From: Nocardia sp. NBC_01730
GTDB taxonomy: Bacteria; Actinomycetota; Actinomycetes; Mycobacteriales; Mycobacteriaceae
Reading direction: 5' to 3'
Assembly (NCBI RefSeq): GCF_035920445.1
Contig: NZ_CP109162.1
Span: forward strand, 5,146,001 to 5,210,000
Length of the DNA stretch: 64,000 nt
In this document: positions 28,385 to 37,524 of the stretch, one piece after another
Numbering within the stretch: the first letter of the stretch is position 1
Layout: the number at the start of each line of letters is the position of its first letter
Translations under genes and position numbers: made by a program
The notes under the pieces: model-generated
Told to the model about the DNA's origin: nothing
Database searches by the model: none
The model's input: only the letters and a program-made list of their open reading frames with translations

Positions 28385-29794
28385 TCAGCGCGGCGGCGTC
28401 GTGGGTTTCAGCGCTTCGATACTGCGCGCACGGAAGGCGCCGAGCCACAACCCGGCGCCGTAGGCGATGTCGTCGAGCCGCTTGTAGGCGATATACCGCA
28501 CGGGGTCGAGGCCACCGGCGTCGCGATGGGTGAACCAGTCGGCGAGGCCATCCGCGACAGCCATGGTCAGCGCGATACGCCGAACCCGCCGCGACATGAG
28601 CATGGCCAGCAGCGTGACCGGCCAATAGTGGCGGCACATGGCCGAGGCGAGCCGCCAGATACCGGCGAAGAAGCCGCGGGACAGATAGATCGCGGCGATC
28701 CGGGTCGGGTTGTCCAACTCGGTGAAGACGCGGCGCAGTCGAGCCAGCGCGGTGATCAGGGTGATGATCCCACCGAACAGTCCCCACTTCGTCAGCGTGG
28801 CGAACAGGAGCGCGGCGAGCACCGTCCAGGACGGCACCGACAGTGGTGAGATCGTTCCTGCGTGCCGCTCGCCCAGCGGCGCGGCGCCGGTGCCATAGAA
28901 CATCTTTCGACCGAACCAGGCACGGAAGGAGACCCGGTGATCGTGCGCCACGTGTGCGGCGGGTTCGTAGCGCAGCCGGCAGCCCGCCCGCTCCAGCCGC
29001 CAGCACAGGTCCACGTCCTCGGCGACGTGCATCGACTCGTCGAAGCCGCCCTGGGCCAGCAGCGCCCTGCGGCGCACCAGCAGCGCCGCGCTCGGCACGT
29101 AGGACACCAGCCCGCGCGACTGCACGGCCGCCTCCCGCCTGCCGAGGTCGAGCGAGGAACGGGTGTGCTCATAGCGCGCCAGCGCGTTGGACTCCGGGTC
29201 CAGCGCGACGATCCGCGGGGCGACCAGCGCCACCTCGGGGTCGCTGAAGTGGCCGAGCATCACCTCGAGCCAGCCGCTGCGCGGCACCACGTCGGAGTCC
29301 AAGAACGCGACGAAGTCGGTTGTCGCCGCTCGCAACCCGGCGTTGCGCGCGGCGGCGGGGCCCTGCCTGCGGTCGTGCCGCAGCACCGTCACCCGGCAGC
29401 GGGTGCCACGGTTGGACGGGATACGGACCGGCCGGTCTGAACCGTCGTCGACCACGACGACGTTGTGCCCGCGCAGCGCGGCCAGCAGCCTGACCAACCC
29501 CTCGCTGTTGTTGTGCAGCGGCACGATAATGGTGACATCGTCCGGCGAGGGCAGCAGCCGGGGACGGGGATTGGCCACCCCGGAGTCGAGCAGCCGTCGG
29601 GCAACAACCGCAGATTTCGGACCGTTCACCTCGAGATACCCGTCGCCGATCATCTCGGCAGCCTCCGGGGCAAGCCGCAGCAACCGAGCGGGCGATCCGC
29701 CGATCAGGACCCGCCCACCCGAGTATGCGCGCACCCGAGGATCGATCCGCACCCCGAATCCATCGGGCAGGCGATCATGGCGCATTCCTGGCAT
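28385..29794 (-). CDS. mftF: Mycofactocin glycosyltransferase MftF
   Basis: A GT2 enzyme of 469 residues. The pre-domain [20 protein letters not shown] is typical of MftF, followed by the GT-A fold ([41 protein letters not shown]) and [20 protein letters not shown]. Several hydrophobic segments lie at the C-terminal end. It adds glucose units to (pre)mycofactocin, giving the oligoglycosylated cofactor. Starts at 29794 and 29785 are both possible. The 220 bp between mftBC and mftF have no room for mftD or mftE. Confidence 0.92.
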   Translation of the reverse strand: MPGMRHDRLPDGFGVRIDPRVRAYSGGRVLIGGSPARLLRLAPEAAEMIGDGYLEVNGPKSAVVARRLLDSGVANPRPRLLPSPDDVTIIVPLHNNSEGLVRLLAALRGHNVVVVDDGSDRPVRIPSNRGTRCRVTVLRHDRRQGPAAARNAGLRAATTDFVAFLDSDVVPRSGWLEVMLGHFSDPEVALVAPRIVALDPESNALARYEHTRSSLDLGRREAAVQSRGLVSYVPSAALLVRRRALLAQGGFDESMHVAEDVDLCWRLERAGCRLRYEPAAHVAHDHRVSFRAWFGRKMFYGTGAAPLGERHAGTISPLSVPSWTVLAALLFATLTKWGLFGGIITLITALARLRRVFTELDNPTRIAAIYLSRGFFAGIWRLASAMCRHYWPVTLLAMLMSRRVRRIALTMAVADGLADWFTHRDAGGLDPVRYIAYKRLDDIAYGAGLWLGAFRARSIEALKPTTPPR

Positions 29795-30015
29795 GCTAGG
29801 CGGAGTTTCGCGCGGGAGCATCAACAGTCCGGAAAAAAGCACGGATTTCCGGACGAAACGGGCCCGCTGCGGGCCGCAGCACTCGCCGTGACCCGCGCAG
29901 GCGCCCCGCTTGCGATCTCGTTCGAGCATCTGGCAACACAAGGGCAATCGCCCGGTCGTAACCGGACGACCGCCGTTGCCACACCCCTAGCAAACCATTG
30001 GTTACAGGCATGGCA

Positions 30016-31731
30016 TCACGCCAGCGGACTCTCGTCACAGGCTCGGACAGGTCGGCGCTCAGGCGAAAATCCGGCCGGGCGCGTCGCGCTCAGCGTCAGC
30101 GGGATCGGGCCGGTCCCGCGCGCACCGGCGCGCGGCGCCGTCCGGCGGGAGTGGTCGACCGACGAGCGCGGGATCATCCGCCCGGTGTCGGCCAGCGCCG
30201 CCTCCCCGTAGCCCTGCACGCATTCGGGGTCCGGGCCGTCAGCGGGGAGCCCGGTGAAGAACTTCGCCGCCATGCAGCCGCCGCGGCACGCGTCGTAGTG
30301 GCTGCACGACGCGCAGGCGCCGCCGCCGCTGGGCTCACGCAACTCGGCGAACAGCTCCGACGACCGCCACACAGCACCGAAACCGCCGTCCGCCACCACA
30401 TTGCCCGCGTGAAACCGATCGTGAATGGCGAATGGGCAGGCGTAGACGTCGCCGACCGGGTCGACCAGGCAGACCACCCGTCCAGCGCCGCACATGTTCA
30501 GGCCCGGCAGCGCCTGGCCGAACGCGGACAGATGGAAGAACGAGTCGCCGGTGAGCACGCCCGCGCCGCTACGCAGCAACCAGTCGTATAGCACGCGCTG
30601 CTGTTCAGGGGTGGGATGCAGTTCGTCCCACACGTCCGCACCGCGTCCCGACGGCCGCAGCCTGGTCAAACGCAATGTGGCGCCGTATCTTTCCGCGATG
30701 GCGCGGAACTCGTCGAGCTGACCGATGTTGTGTCTGGTCGCCACCACCGACAGCTTCGCGTCCCGGAAGCCGGCCGCCGCAAGGTTTTCCAGCGCACGGA
30801 TGGCCATGTCATAGGAGCCCGGCCCCCGCACGGCGTCGTTGACCGCGGCATCGGCGCCGTCGAGCGAGACCTGCACGTCGACATAATCACTGGCCGCGAG
30901 GCGGGCCGCGACCTCGGGCGTGATCCGCACGCCGTTGGTGGAGAACTTCACTCCCACATGGTGCGCGGTCGCGTAGTCGACCAGCTCCCAGAAATCCGGG
31001 CGCACCGTGGGTTCGCCGCCGCCGATGTTGACGTAGAACACCTGCATCCGCTCGAACTCGTCGATCAGCGCCTTGCACTGCTCGGTGCTCAGTTCGCGCG
31101 GGTCCCTGCGGCCAGAGGAAGACAGACAGTGCACGCAGGACAGATTGCAGGCGTAAGTGAGCTCCCAGGTGAGGCAGATCGGCGCGGCCAGACCGGATTC
31201 GAAGCGGTCCACCAGCCGCACGGCCCCGTCCGACGACGAGACCACCCCCGCCGTCGACGGTGCCGAAGCCGCACTCACGACTACGCCTCGCTGGCGCTCG
31301 GCTCCGTCGTGCGCGAGTGGCGCACTGTGTCCTCGGTTCACTCGCTGACGCTCGCTTACGACTACACCTCGCTGGCGCTCGGCTCCGTCGTGCGCGAGTG
31401 GCGCACTGTGCCCTTGGTTCACTCGCTGACGCTCGCTCACAGCGACGGGCGCCGCCGGTGCGCAGACCGGCGCTCCGATGATCATCTCCGAATCGACCAG
31501 CTGTGTCAGCGCTTTCACGTACGACGAGACACCGTCGTCCGGCACGCCCGCCGCGCGGATGGCGGCGCGGGCAGAGGCGTGCTCCGGCAGCGACCGCACG
31601 ATCTCGACGATCCGCGGATTCTTCAGGAACGAGAGTTTGCGCGTACCGAAGTGGTAGAGCAGCGCGCCGAACGGTTCCGGGCGCAGCGCCACTCGCGGGT
31701 GCAGCTGCCAGCGGGTATCGAGATCGAGCAT
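30016..31731 (-). CDS. mftB/mftC: MftB-MftC fusion: mycofactocin peptide chaperone plus radical SAM maturase
   Basis: One open frame of 571 residues. Residues 1-90 (WQLHPRVALRPEPFGALLYH, GTRKLSFLKN) are MftB, the precursor-binding chaperone. From about 171 (VRLVDRFESGLAAPICLTWE) it is MftC, with C195-x3-C199-x2-C202 (ACNLSCVHC), GGGEPT, and SPASM cysteines including MCGAG, YACPF and CASCSHYDACRGGC. MftC oxidatively decarboxylates and cross-links the C-terminal Val-Tyr of MftA. Usually these are two genes. Here a linker (about 98-151) of two 27-residue repeats joins them without a stop. Separate initiation of MftC at a GTG near residue 163 or 171 remains possible. ATG 31731 is 17 bases after mftA. 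Confidence 0.9.
   Translation of the reverse strand: MLDLDTRWQLHPRVALRPEPFGALLYHFGTRKLSFLKNPRIVEIVRSLPEHASARAAIRAAGVPDDGVSSYVKALTQLVDSEMIIGAPVCAPAAPVAVSERQRVNQGHSAPLAHDGAERQRGVVVSERQRVNRGHSAPLAHDGAERQRGVVVSAASAPSTAGVVSSSDGAVRLVDRFESGLAAPICLTWELTYACNLSCVHCLSSSGRRDPRELSTEQCKALIDEFERMQVFYVNIGGGEPTVRPDFWELVDYATAHHVGVKFSTNGVRITPEVAARLAASDYVDVQVSLDGADAAVNDAVRGPGSYDMAIRALENLAAAGFRDAKLSVVATRHNIGQLDEFRAIAERYGATLRLTRLRPSGRGADVWDELHPTPEQQRVLYDWLLRSGAGVLTGDSFFHLSAFGQALPGLNMCGAGRVVCLVDPVGDVYACPFAIHDRFHAGNVVADGGFGAVWRSSELFAELREPSGGGACASCSHYDACRGGCMAAKFFTGLPADGPDPECVQGYGEAALADTGRMIPRSSVDHSRRTAPRAGARGTGPIPLTLSATRPAGFSPERRPVRACDESPLA
31279..31440. repeat. Two tandem 81-bp repeats inside the mftB/mftC linker
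   Basis: Units 31279-31359 and 31360-31440 differ at four positions. Each contains CTCGCTGGCGCTCGGCTCC and TTCACTCGCTGACGCTCGCT. Being 27 codons long they keep frame and encode VSERQRVN(Q/R)GHSAPL on the minus strand, continuing AHDGAERQRGVV. It looks like an interspersed noncoding repeat read through as protein. Confidence 0.9.
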
Positions 31732-31748
31732 CGTCGTCGACCGCCCGT

Positions 31749-31898
31749 CTAGTAGACGCCGCACATACCGTCGATGGACACCTCTTCGATGAGGCTCTCC
31801 TCGACCAGGGGCGTCTCGTCGGCCGACCGCGCGGCGACTGTCTCCACCCGTCCGATGTTGTCGGTGTCGGTCTGTCCGATGGATCCGTATTCCGGCAT
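31749..31898 (-). CDS. mftA: Mycofactocin precursor peptide MftA
   Basis: A 49-residue peptide ending in SIDGMCGVY, the conserved C-terminal core from which the Val-Tyr dipeptide is modified. The middle part (ETPLVEESLIEEV) is the leader that MftB recognises. ATG 31898 has GGAGG at the right distance. It is the first gene of the minus-strand cluster and divergent from a TetR gene. It is too short to be found by length filters but the core is diagnostic. Confidence 0.97.
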   Translation of the reverse strand: MPEYGSIGQTDTDNIGRVETVAARSADETPLVEESLIEEVSIDGMCGVY

Positions 31899-32175
31899 GC
31901 CTACCTCCGAGAGGACGATCCGTGTGCCCGGCTACCGAATGTAGCCGCGGTCACACCATAACGTCATAGGCTGACAAAATGGAACACCTCTCACACAGTG
32001 GGATGACAGCCAGGACCGATCCCCGTTCGCCGGGCCGGATGACCAGGCCGATCCCTCCGCGCGCCGAGTCGAACGCGCGCGCCGACAGGGCAGCGGCGCG
32101 GCCCTCTAGAATTCGGGTGGAAATCAGCTGAACAGCACGTGGCGGGCGACGCGCGCCCACAGCGGTAGAGGTGGC

Positions 32176-32814
32176 ATGGGAGTCGGACGAATGCAGGCGA
32201 ACGGAGGCGGCAACACACTGTCGGAGTCCGAGATCGTCGAGGCGGCACTGCGGGTGGTCCGCGCGGACGGCGTGGAAAAACTCTCCATGCGGCGACTCTC
32301 GCGCGAACTCGGCGTCTCCCCCATGGCTCCGTACTACTACGTCGCCGACAAGCGGGAGTTACTCGACCTGGTCGCGACCGCGGCGCTGACCGGGGTTCGC
32401 ACACCACCGCCCGAGTCCGGACCGTGGCAGCACCGGCTACGCGACCTCGTCGACCAGATCGACGAGAAACTCCGCAAACACCCCGGCCTCGGCGACATCT
32501 TGATCGAACAGATGCTCGGCAAACAGCTGGACCTGATCGCCGCGGTGATGGACATCCTGGCCGACGCGGGTTTCGACGACCGCAACGTGCTCGCCGGCTA
32601 CGCGACCATCCACACATATCTGTTCGGCCGCAGCCGGGTGAACCCGAGAGACCGGTCCGCACCCGCCGACGTGACGCTGCCCGCCGTTGTCGAGCGAGCC
32701 ACCCGGCATATCGCGGACCTGCGCGGGCGGTATTCGTACGACTTCGGCATGGAGGTGTTGATCGCCGGTCTCGAGGCCCAGCTTGTGAGGCAGGCGACGA
32801 CCGACGTACGATGA
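32176..32814 (+). CDS. TetR-family regulator between mftA and kshB
   Basis: The 212-residue product has a TetR HTH (LSRELGVSPMAPYYYVADKREL, about residues 43-64) followed by a ligand domain. It is divergent from mftA and upstream of kshB, so it could act on either. It is not a canonical MftR, whose N-terminal HTH reads differently, nor KstR. ATG 32176 is used; ATG 32191 is possible. The 277-bp divergent region holds no perfect dyad that I could pick out. Confidence 0.8.
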   Translation: MGVGRMQANGGGNTLSESEIVEAALRVVRADGVEKLSMRRLSRELGVSPMAPYYYVADKRELLDLVATAALTGVRTPPPESGPWQHRLRDLVDQIDEKLRKHPGLGDILIEQMLGKQLDLIAAVMDILADAGFDDRNVLAGYATIHTYLFGRSRVNPRDRSAPADVTLPAVVERATRHIADLRGRYSYDFGMEVLIAGLEAQLVRQATTDVR

Positions 32815-32816
32815 AA

Positions 32817-32832
32817 CTGAAACACGTTCTAG
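32817..32832. promoter_or_regulatory. KstR-type operator upstream of kshB
   Basis: CTGAAACACGTTCTAG matches the KstR palindrome CTAGAAC-NN-GTTCTAG at all but two positions, with the essential AAC-NN-GTT core intact. It starts two bases after the TetR stop and lies 42 bases before the kshB start. KstR represses cholesterol-catabolic genes, kshB included, in related genera. No kstR gene is in the window. Confidence 0.7.
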
Positions 32833-32874
32833 TTTTGCGCCCCGCGGCGCCCACGTCAGGTTCGAGAGGACGAA

Positions 32875-33930
32875 ATGACCACTGTCGAGGTTCCACACGG
32901 CTCGCGCTCGGTCGTGCTGCGGGTATCCACCGTCATCACCGAAACGGCCGACACGTGTTCGCTGGTCTTCGACGTCCCCGAGGAACTGGCCGAAAAGTTC
33001 CGCTACCAGCCCGGCCAGTTCCTCACACTGCGGATCCCCAGCGACCGGACCGGCTCGGTGGCCCGGTGCTACTCCCTGGCCAGCTCGCCTTACACCGACG
33101 ATCGGCCGAAGGTCACCATCAAGCGGACCGAGGGCGGCTACGGATCGAACTGGGTGTGCGACAACGTGAAAGCGGGCGACCAGCTCGAAGTGCTACCACC
33201 GTCGGGTGTCTTCACCCCGAAGGACCTGGACGAAGACTTGCTGCTGTTCGGCGCTGGCAGCGGCATCACACCCGTGATGTCCATCCTGAAGTCGGCGCTC
33301 GCGCGCGGCAACGGCCGCATCGTGCTGGTGTACGCCAACCGTGACCACGAGTCGGTGATCTTCGCCGGCGAGCTGCGCGATCTCATGGAGAAGCATCCGC
33401 AGCGGCTCACGGTGGTCCACTGGCTGGAATACCTGCAGGGGTTGCCGACCGCCGACGCGCTGGCCACCCTGGTCGCGCCCTACCGGGGCTATGACGCGTT
33501 CATGTGTGGGCCGAAGCCGTTCATGGACCGGGTGCACGACGCACTCGCGCAGCTGGGCGTGCCCCGCGCACGCACGCACGCCGAGATCTTCAATTCCCTC
33601 GCCGGAGACCCGTTCGCCGACCAGGCACCGGCCGAGGTGTCCGACGAGGAGGCGGCCGACGCGGCGACCGTCGAGGTCGAACTCGACGGCGAGGTGCACG
33701 AGCTGACGTGGCCGCGCAAGCAGACTCTGGTGGACATCATGCTGGCCAAGGGATTGGACGTGCCCTACTCCTGCCAGGAAGGGGAGTGCGGCTCCTGCGC
33801 GTGCACGGTACTGGAGGGCAAGGTCGACATGGACAACGCCGAGATCCTGGATCCGGAGGATATCGAGAACGGCTACATCCTCGGATGCCAGGCGCATCCG
33901 GTCACCGATCACCTGAAGATTCAGTTCTGA
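32875..33930 (+). CDS. kshB: 3-ketosteroid 9-alpha-hydroxylase reductase
   Basis: The 351-residue reductase combines a ferredoxin-reductase part (RCYSLASSPY for FAD, GAGSGITPVMSIL for NAD(P)H, MCGPKPFMD) with a C-terminal plant-type [2Fe-2S] domain: CQEGECGSCAC plus LGCQAHP. This order is that of KshB (mycobacterial Rv3571), which feeds electrons to the oxygenase KshA in steroid-ring opening. The KstR-like box ahead supports the assignment over other reductases of the phenol-hydroxylase/PaaE type. GAGAGGA precedes the ATG. Confidence 0.88.
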   Translation: MTTVEVPHGSRSVVLRVSTVITETADTCSLVFDVPEELAEKFRYQPGQFLTLRIPSDRTGSVARCYSLASSPYTDDRPKVTIKRTEGGYGSNWVCDNVKAGDQLEVLPPSGVFTPKDLDEDLLLFGAGSGITPVMSILKSALARGNGRIVLVYANRDHESVIFAGELRDLMEKHPQRLTVVHWLEYLQGLPTADALATLVAPYRGYDAFMCGPKPFMDRVHDALAQLGVPRARTHAEIFNSLAGDPFADQAPAEVSDEEAADAATVEVELDGEVHELTWPRKQTLVDIMLAKGLDVPYSCQEGECGSCACTVLEGKVDMDNAEILDPEDIENGYILGCQAHPVTDHLKIQF

Positions 33931-34086
33931 TCGGGCACCGGGCGTCGCAGGAAGGCATTCTCACCGCCGTCCGAATGGCAGCCAAAATCGCTTGTGCCGC
34001 AAGCAGATTCAATTTTCCACTCGCCGTGTCGGGCGGTGCGGATTCCTCGATCACCCTGAACTTGCGGTGAATAAGGACGAGCCGGG

Positions 34087-34833
34087 CTATCGCGCGCGAT
34101 AGCAGGCGCGAACGGCGGGCTCCAGATGTTCGGTCGCGTAGCTCAGTGCGGTCCGGCCCATGACCGCGGCGTGCTGGTCGAGGAATCCGGTCAGCAGCGC
34201 TCGATCGATACGCTTGCCGACTTCGCGCAGCATCCAGCCCAGCGCTTTCTGGATCAGATCGCGCCCGTCGTCGAGCAGCCCTGCACACAGCGCGAGCGTG
34301 GTCGAGGCATCGCCCGCCTTGATGAACGCGAAGCTGGACAGCAGGGCCACCCGCCGCTCCCACATCGAATCCGCCTGCGCCAGATGGAAAAGCAGCTCGC
34401 GCGGTCTATCGAGCAGCCACGGGCCGATGATATTCTCCGCCGACACGTCGACCAGATCCCAATTGTTCACCCGGCCACGACGCACCGCCGCCAGGTACAG
34501 ATCGACCACGGTCGCGCGGGCCGCGTCGTCGAAGGTGCGCGGCTTGGACACGGCGGCGAACCTCGCGTTGAGGATGACCAGCCCGGCGAACCGGTCCTCG
34601 TGCACAGTGCTGTCGAGCAACCGATCGATCTCGTCGAGCGGAAGCGCCGCGAAACGTTTCGCAACGCCCCTGGTCGCGGGCACTCGGACTCCGATGAATA
34701 CGTCGCCATCGCCGTACTCACCGGGACCGGTCTTGAAGAACCGCTGCAGATGAATCGCATCGGCCGGGTCCGCGATCGCCCGCAGCGCTTCCTGGACCGC
34801 CACGGCGGACGGCCCCGCGGCGTCGGCGTTCAC
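34087..34833 (-). CDS. AlkD-type DNA alkylation repair protein
   Basis: A 248-residue HEAT-repeat-like helical protein. VPATRGVAKRF, NWDLVDVSAENIIGPWL, MWERRVALLSSFAFIK and LIQKALGWMLREVGKR are landmarks of the AlkD/DUF1061 family of DNA glycosylases that excise bulky alkylpurines. The two-gene unit with the racemase upstream in transcription order overlaps by ATGA; the functional link is unclear. Confidence 0.9.
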   Translation of the reverse strand: MNADAAGPSAVAVQEALRAIADPADAIHLQRFFKTGPGEYGDGDVFIGVRVPATRGVAKRFAALPLDEIDRLLDSTVHEDRFAGLVILNARFAAVSKPRTFDDAARATVVDLYLAAVRRGRVNNWDLVDVSAENIIGPWLLDRPRELLFHLAQADSMWERRVALLSSFAFIKAGDASTTLALCAGLLDDGRDLIQKALGWMLREVGKRIDRALLTGFLDQHAAVMGRTALSYATEHLEPAVRACYRAR

Positions 34834-35591
34834 CCCTGCGCGCCCAGGATGCGTCCCGACTCGAACGCGGCCGCACTGGCAGGCAGTTCACCGGGCCTGC
34901 CACTGTTGAGCACCCGGACCTCGCCGTTGCCGGTACTCGGGCGGCCGAGGGCATCCATGCGCCGGATGGTCTGTGCGGCAACGGCTTGCGCGCTGTCGAA
35001 AAGACGGACGCCGTCGGGCAGCGCGGCCATGATCGAATCGATCACCAACGGGTAGTGCGTACAGCCGAGCACCACGCCGTGCACGTCCCGCGGAGTCTGC
35101 TCGGCGGCGATGGTGATCGCGGCGCGGGCAGCCACCAGATCACCGCGATCGATCGCGTCCGCCAGACCGTGACAGGCGACGCCGACCACGTTCGCGTCGC
35201 CGCCGAATTCCGCGATCAGATCGGCTTGATACCGGCTTGCCGTTGTCGCCGCGGTGGCCCACACCGCTACCGAGCGGCACACCGCCGCCGCGGGCTTGAT
35301 CGCGGGAACGGTGCCGATCACCGGCACACCAGGGCCGACCTCGACGCGAACATGCTCCAGCGCCGTGACGCTGGCGGTGTTGCATGGCAGAACTATCACG
35401 TCCGCACCCGACCGGACCGAGGTCCGCGCGGCGTCCACCACCCGTTCGACCACCCAGTTCTCCGGCTTCGGACCCCAAGGCGCACCCTCCGGGTCCAACT
35501 GCAGCAACAGATCCACATCCGGCCGCAACTTGCGCAACCAAGCGGAGGTAGGCAGCAACCCGAGACCCGAGTCGATGAGCGCGACGATCAC
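34830..35591 (-). CDS. Asp/Glu racemase family protein (MurI-like)
   Basis: The 253-residue product has the paired catalytic cysteines of the family, in VLPCNTASV and VLGCTHYPLV. The N-terminal DSGLG stands where glutamate racemases have DSGVGG. It could make D-glutamate for peptidoglycan, but the altered N-terminus and the coupling to an alkylation-repair gene leave room for another substrate. Most actinobacteria have a separate murI, so I do not assign the symbol. Confidence 0.75.
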   Translation of the reverse strand: MIVALIDSGLGLLPTSAWLRKLRPDVDLLLQLDPEGAPWGPKPENWVVERVVDAARTSVRSGADVIVLPCNTASVTALEHVRVEVGPGVPVIGTVPAIKPAAAVCRSVAVWATAATTASRYQADLIAEFGGDANVVGVACHGLADAIDRGDLVAARAAITIAAEQTPRDVHGVVLGCTHYPLVIDSIMAALPDGVRLFDSAQAVAAQTIRRMDALGRPSTGNGEVRVLNSGRPGELPASAAAFESGRILGAQG

Positions 35592-35760
35592 TCGACCACC
35601 GTATTACAGCGGCGCGCCGAGCCAGGCCCGCGCCTCCGGCAATCCCCAGCCCGTCGCCGTCCTCCTCGAAGCACCGGATCGACTCCTCGTGTCGCCACTG
35701 CGCCAGTGAAGGGGTGTGCGAACTGTCGGCTTCAGTCCTGGCGCGGCTCGGGGTGCGGGC

Positions 35761-36957
35761 TCAGCTGGGTGTGAGCAGGTCGGCCACCGGCGCACTGGCG
35801 GCGATCTTCGCGCGGGCCTTCATGACCTGAGCGGTCATGCCCGCGCCGACCACGCCGGTCAGGCTGCCGCCCCGGGAGTAGTAAGCGAGGAACTTGCGGC
35901 CGTCGTCGGAGACGACCTGGACGTCGTCGGTGGCGTTCGTGGTGCCGAGGGCCTGGATCTTGACGTCGTACTGGTCGCTCCAGAAGTACGGGACCCGGGC
36001 GGCGGTCGGCGGCTCGGCCCCGAGCAGCGCGCAGGCCAGCAGCTTGGCCTGTTCGCCCGCGTTGGTCCAGTGCTCGACCCGCTTGCGCAGTCCCATCCCG
36101 TGCAACCAGGCCGCCACATCGCCGACCGCCCAGACACCCTCGGCGGAGGTGCGCCCGACCTCGTCGGCGAGAACCCCGCCGCCCGCCGACGGTTCGGCCA
36201 GCGCGATGCCGGAATCGGTCAGCCATTCGGTCGCAGGCCGGGAGCCGACCCCGATCACGACCAGGTCGGCGGCGATCTCGGTGCCATCGGAAAGCTTCGC
36301 GCCGCGCACCCGGCCCGCATCATCAGCGAGAAGTGTGTCGAGGCCGGTGCCGCAGCGCAAGTCGACGCCTTCGGCGCGATGCATCCTGGCGACCAGGGCA
36401 CCCACCTCTGCGCCGAGCACGGAGGCCAGCGGCGTCGGCTGCGGTTCGACCAGCACGACGGCGACACCGCAGGCACGGAAACTCGCCGCCAGCTCGCAGC
36501 CGATAAATCCCGCACCCACCACGAGCGCCGTCGCGGCATCGGCCAATTCGGCGCGCAGCGCGGCGGCGTGGGCATGGCCGCGCAGCACGTGAACGCCCGT
36601 CAAGTCGGGCAGGCCGGGCAAGCGGCGCGGGCGCAGGCCGGTGGCGATGATCAGCTGGTCGTAGGCCAACGTGCTGTCGTCGGCCAGCCGGAGCCGACTC
36701 GCTTCGGTGTCGACGCCGACGGCCTCGGTGTTCAGCCGCAAGTCGATGTTTTTCTCGGCGAAGAACTCACGCGGCCGCAGCGTGGTGTCATCGGTTTCGC
36801 CGCGCACGAACTGCTTGGACAGCGGCGGACGGTCGTACGGCAGCCGCGCCTCGTCGCCGACGAGGACCAGCTCGCCCTCGTAGCCGGCGCGACGCAGCTC
36901 CTCCGCGGTGCGCAGGCCCGCGAGGCCGGCCCCGATGATCACGATCGGCGCAGTCAT
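35761..36957 (-). CDS. FAD-dependent NAD(P)H:ferredoxin-type reductase
   Basis: A 398-residue pyridine-nucleotide-disulfide-fold flavoprotein. IVIIGAGLAGLRTAEELRR binds FAD, VVGAGFIGCELAASFR binds NAD(P)H, EGVWAVGDVAAW is the second FAD motif, and the C-terminal domain has HWTNAGEQAK. It resembles rhodocoxin/putidaredoxin reductases that feed ferredoxins for P450s or ring hydroxylases. No ferredoxin or P450 gene is adjacent. The 169 bp before the racemase gene show nothing. Confidence 0.85.
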   Translation of the reverse strand: MTAPIVIIGAGLAGLRTAEELRRAGYEGELVLVGDEARLPYDRPPLSKQFVRGETDDTTLRPREFFAEKNIDLRLNTEAVGVDTEASRLRLADDSTLAYDQLIIATGLRPRRLPGLPDLTGVHVLRGHAHAAALRAELADAATALVVGAGFIGCELAASFRACGVAVVLVEPQPTPLASVLGAEVGALVARMHRAEGVDLRCGTGLDTLLADDAGRVRGAKLSDGTEIAADLVVIGVGSRPATEWLTDSGIALAEPSAGGGVLADEVGRTSAEGVWAVGDVAAWLHGMGLRKRVEHWTNAGEQAKLLACALLGAEPPTAARVPYFWSDQYDVKIQALGTTNATDDVQVVSDDGRKFLAYYSRGGSLTGVVGAGMTAQVMKARAKIAASAPVADLLTPS

Positions 36958-37101
36958 GCGGCCATCCTTTCACTGAAACCGGACAGCCGGTTCTGGTCGA
37001 CATGCGAAGCTCACCCTAACGTCTGCTTGTTTCTTGCCGCGGCGAAGCCCGTCACATCCGATCCATCCAGGCAATAGCGGCACAATCGTGTCTCGCTGGA
37101 T

Positions 37102-37119
37102 ATTGATCGGGCGGTCAAT
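37102..37119. promoter_or_regulatory. 18-bp palindrome, probable TetR operator
   Basis: ATTGATCG-GG-CGGTCAAT is an inverted repeat with a single mismatched pair. It lies 48 bp before the SPW gene, in front of the two-gene unit that ends with a TetR regulator gene. The TTGACCG-type half-site is common for TetR proteins; autoregulation is inferred. Confidence 0.6.
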
Positions 37120-37167
37120 CAGAGCTATACCGAGAGGAGGACATACTCACAGCCCGAGGAGGCACAC

Positions 37168-37524
37168 ATGTTCACCGAGAGCCGCGCGCAAGATTTACTG
37201 GCTGTCGTGCTCGGGATCTTCGCCGCACTGTCACCCATCTGGGTAGAGACGACCGACAAGGCCATGTGGTCGCTGATCGTGCTCGGCGTACTCATCGCCC
37301 TCACCGGCCTCGCGCAGATGTCCCGACCCGCCATGGCGGCAGCGGACTACGCGATGGGCCTGTTCGGCGTGCTGTTGTTCCTTTCCCCCTGGGTCATGGA
37401 CTTCACCGAGTACCGCGGCGCATCCTGGACCGCATGGATAGTCGGGGTAGTGACGGCGGTGGTCGCGGTAGCGGCACTGCCGACCGTGTCGGGGCGCCTG
37501 CACGACATGGTTCCGCATCACTGA
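37168..37524 (+). CDS. SPW-repeat membrane protein
   Basis: The 118-residue product has four hydrophobic segments. The two SPW signatures (ALSPIWVE near residue 21 and FLSPWVMDF near 74) define this small membrane-protein family of unknown function. GAGGAGG precedes ATG 37168. The stop shares a base with the ATG of the TetR gene (TGATG), so the two proteins are made together, and the regulator may respond to a membrane signal or merely control this gene. Confidence 0.85.
   Translation: MFTESRAQDLLAVVLGIFAALSPIWVETTDKAMWSLIVLGVLIALTGLAQMSRPAMAAADYAMGLFGVLLFLSPWVMDFTEYRGASWTAWIVGVVTAVVAVAALPTVSGRLHDMVPHH

Noticed and set aside
31279..31440. The tandem repeat as a CRISPR array.
   Set aside because: Only two 81-bp units, contiguous without spacers, lying inside a coding frame.
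32176..32814. The TetR gene divergent from mftA as canonical mftR.
   Set aside because: Its HTH (SRELGVSPMAPYYYVADK) does not match the MftR type, and its position suggests it may serve kshB instead.
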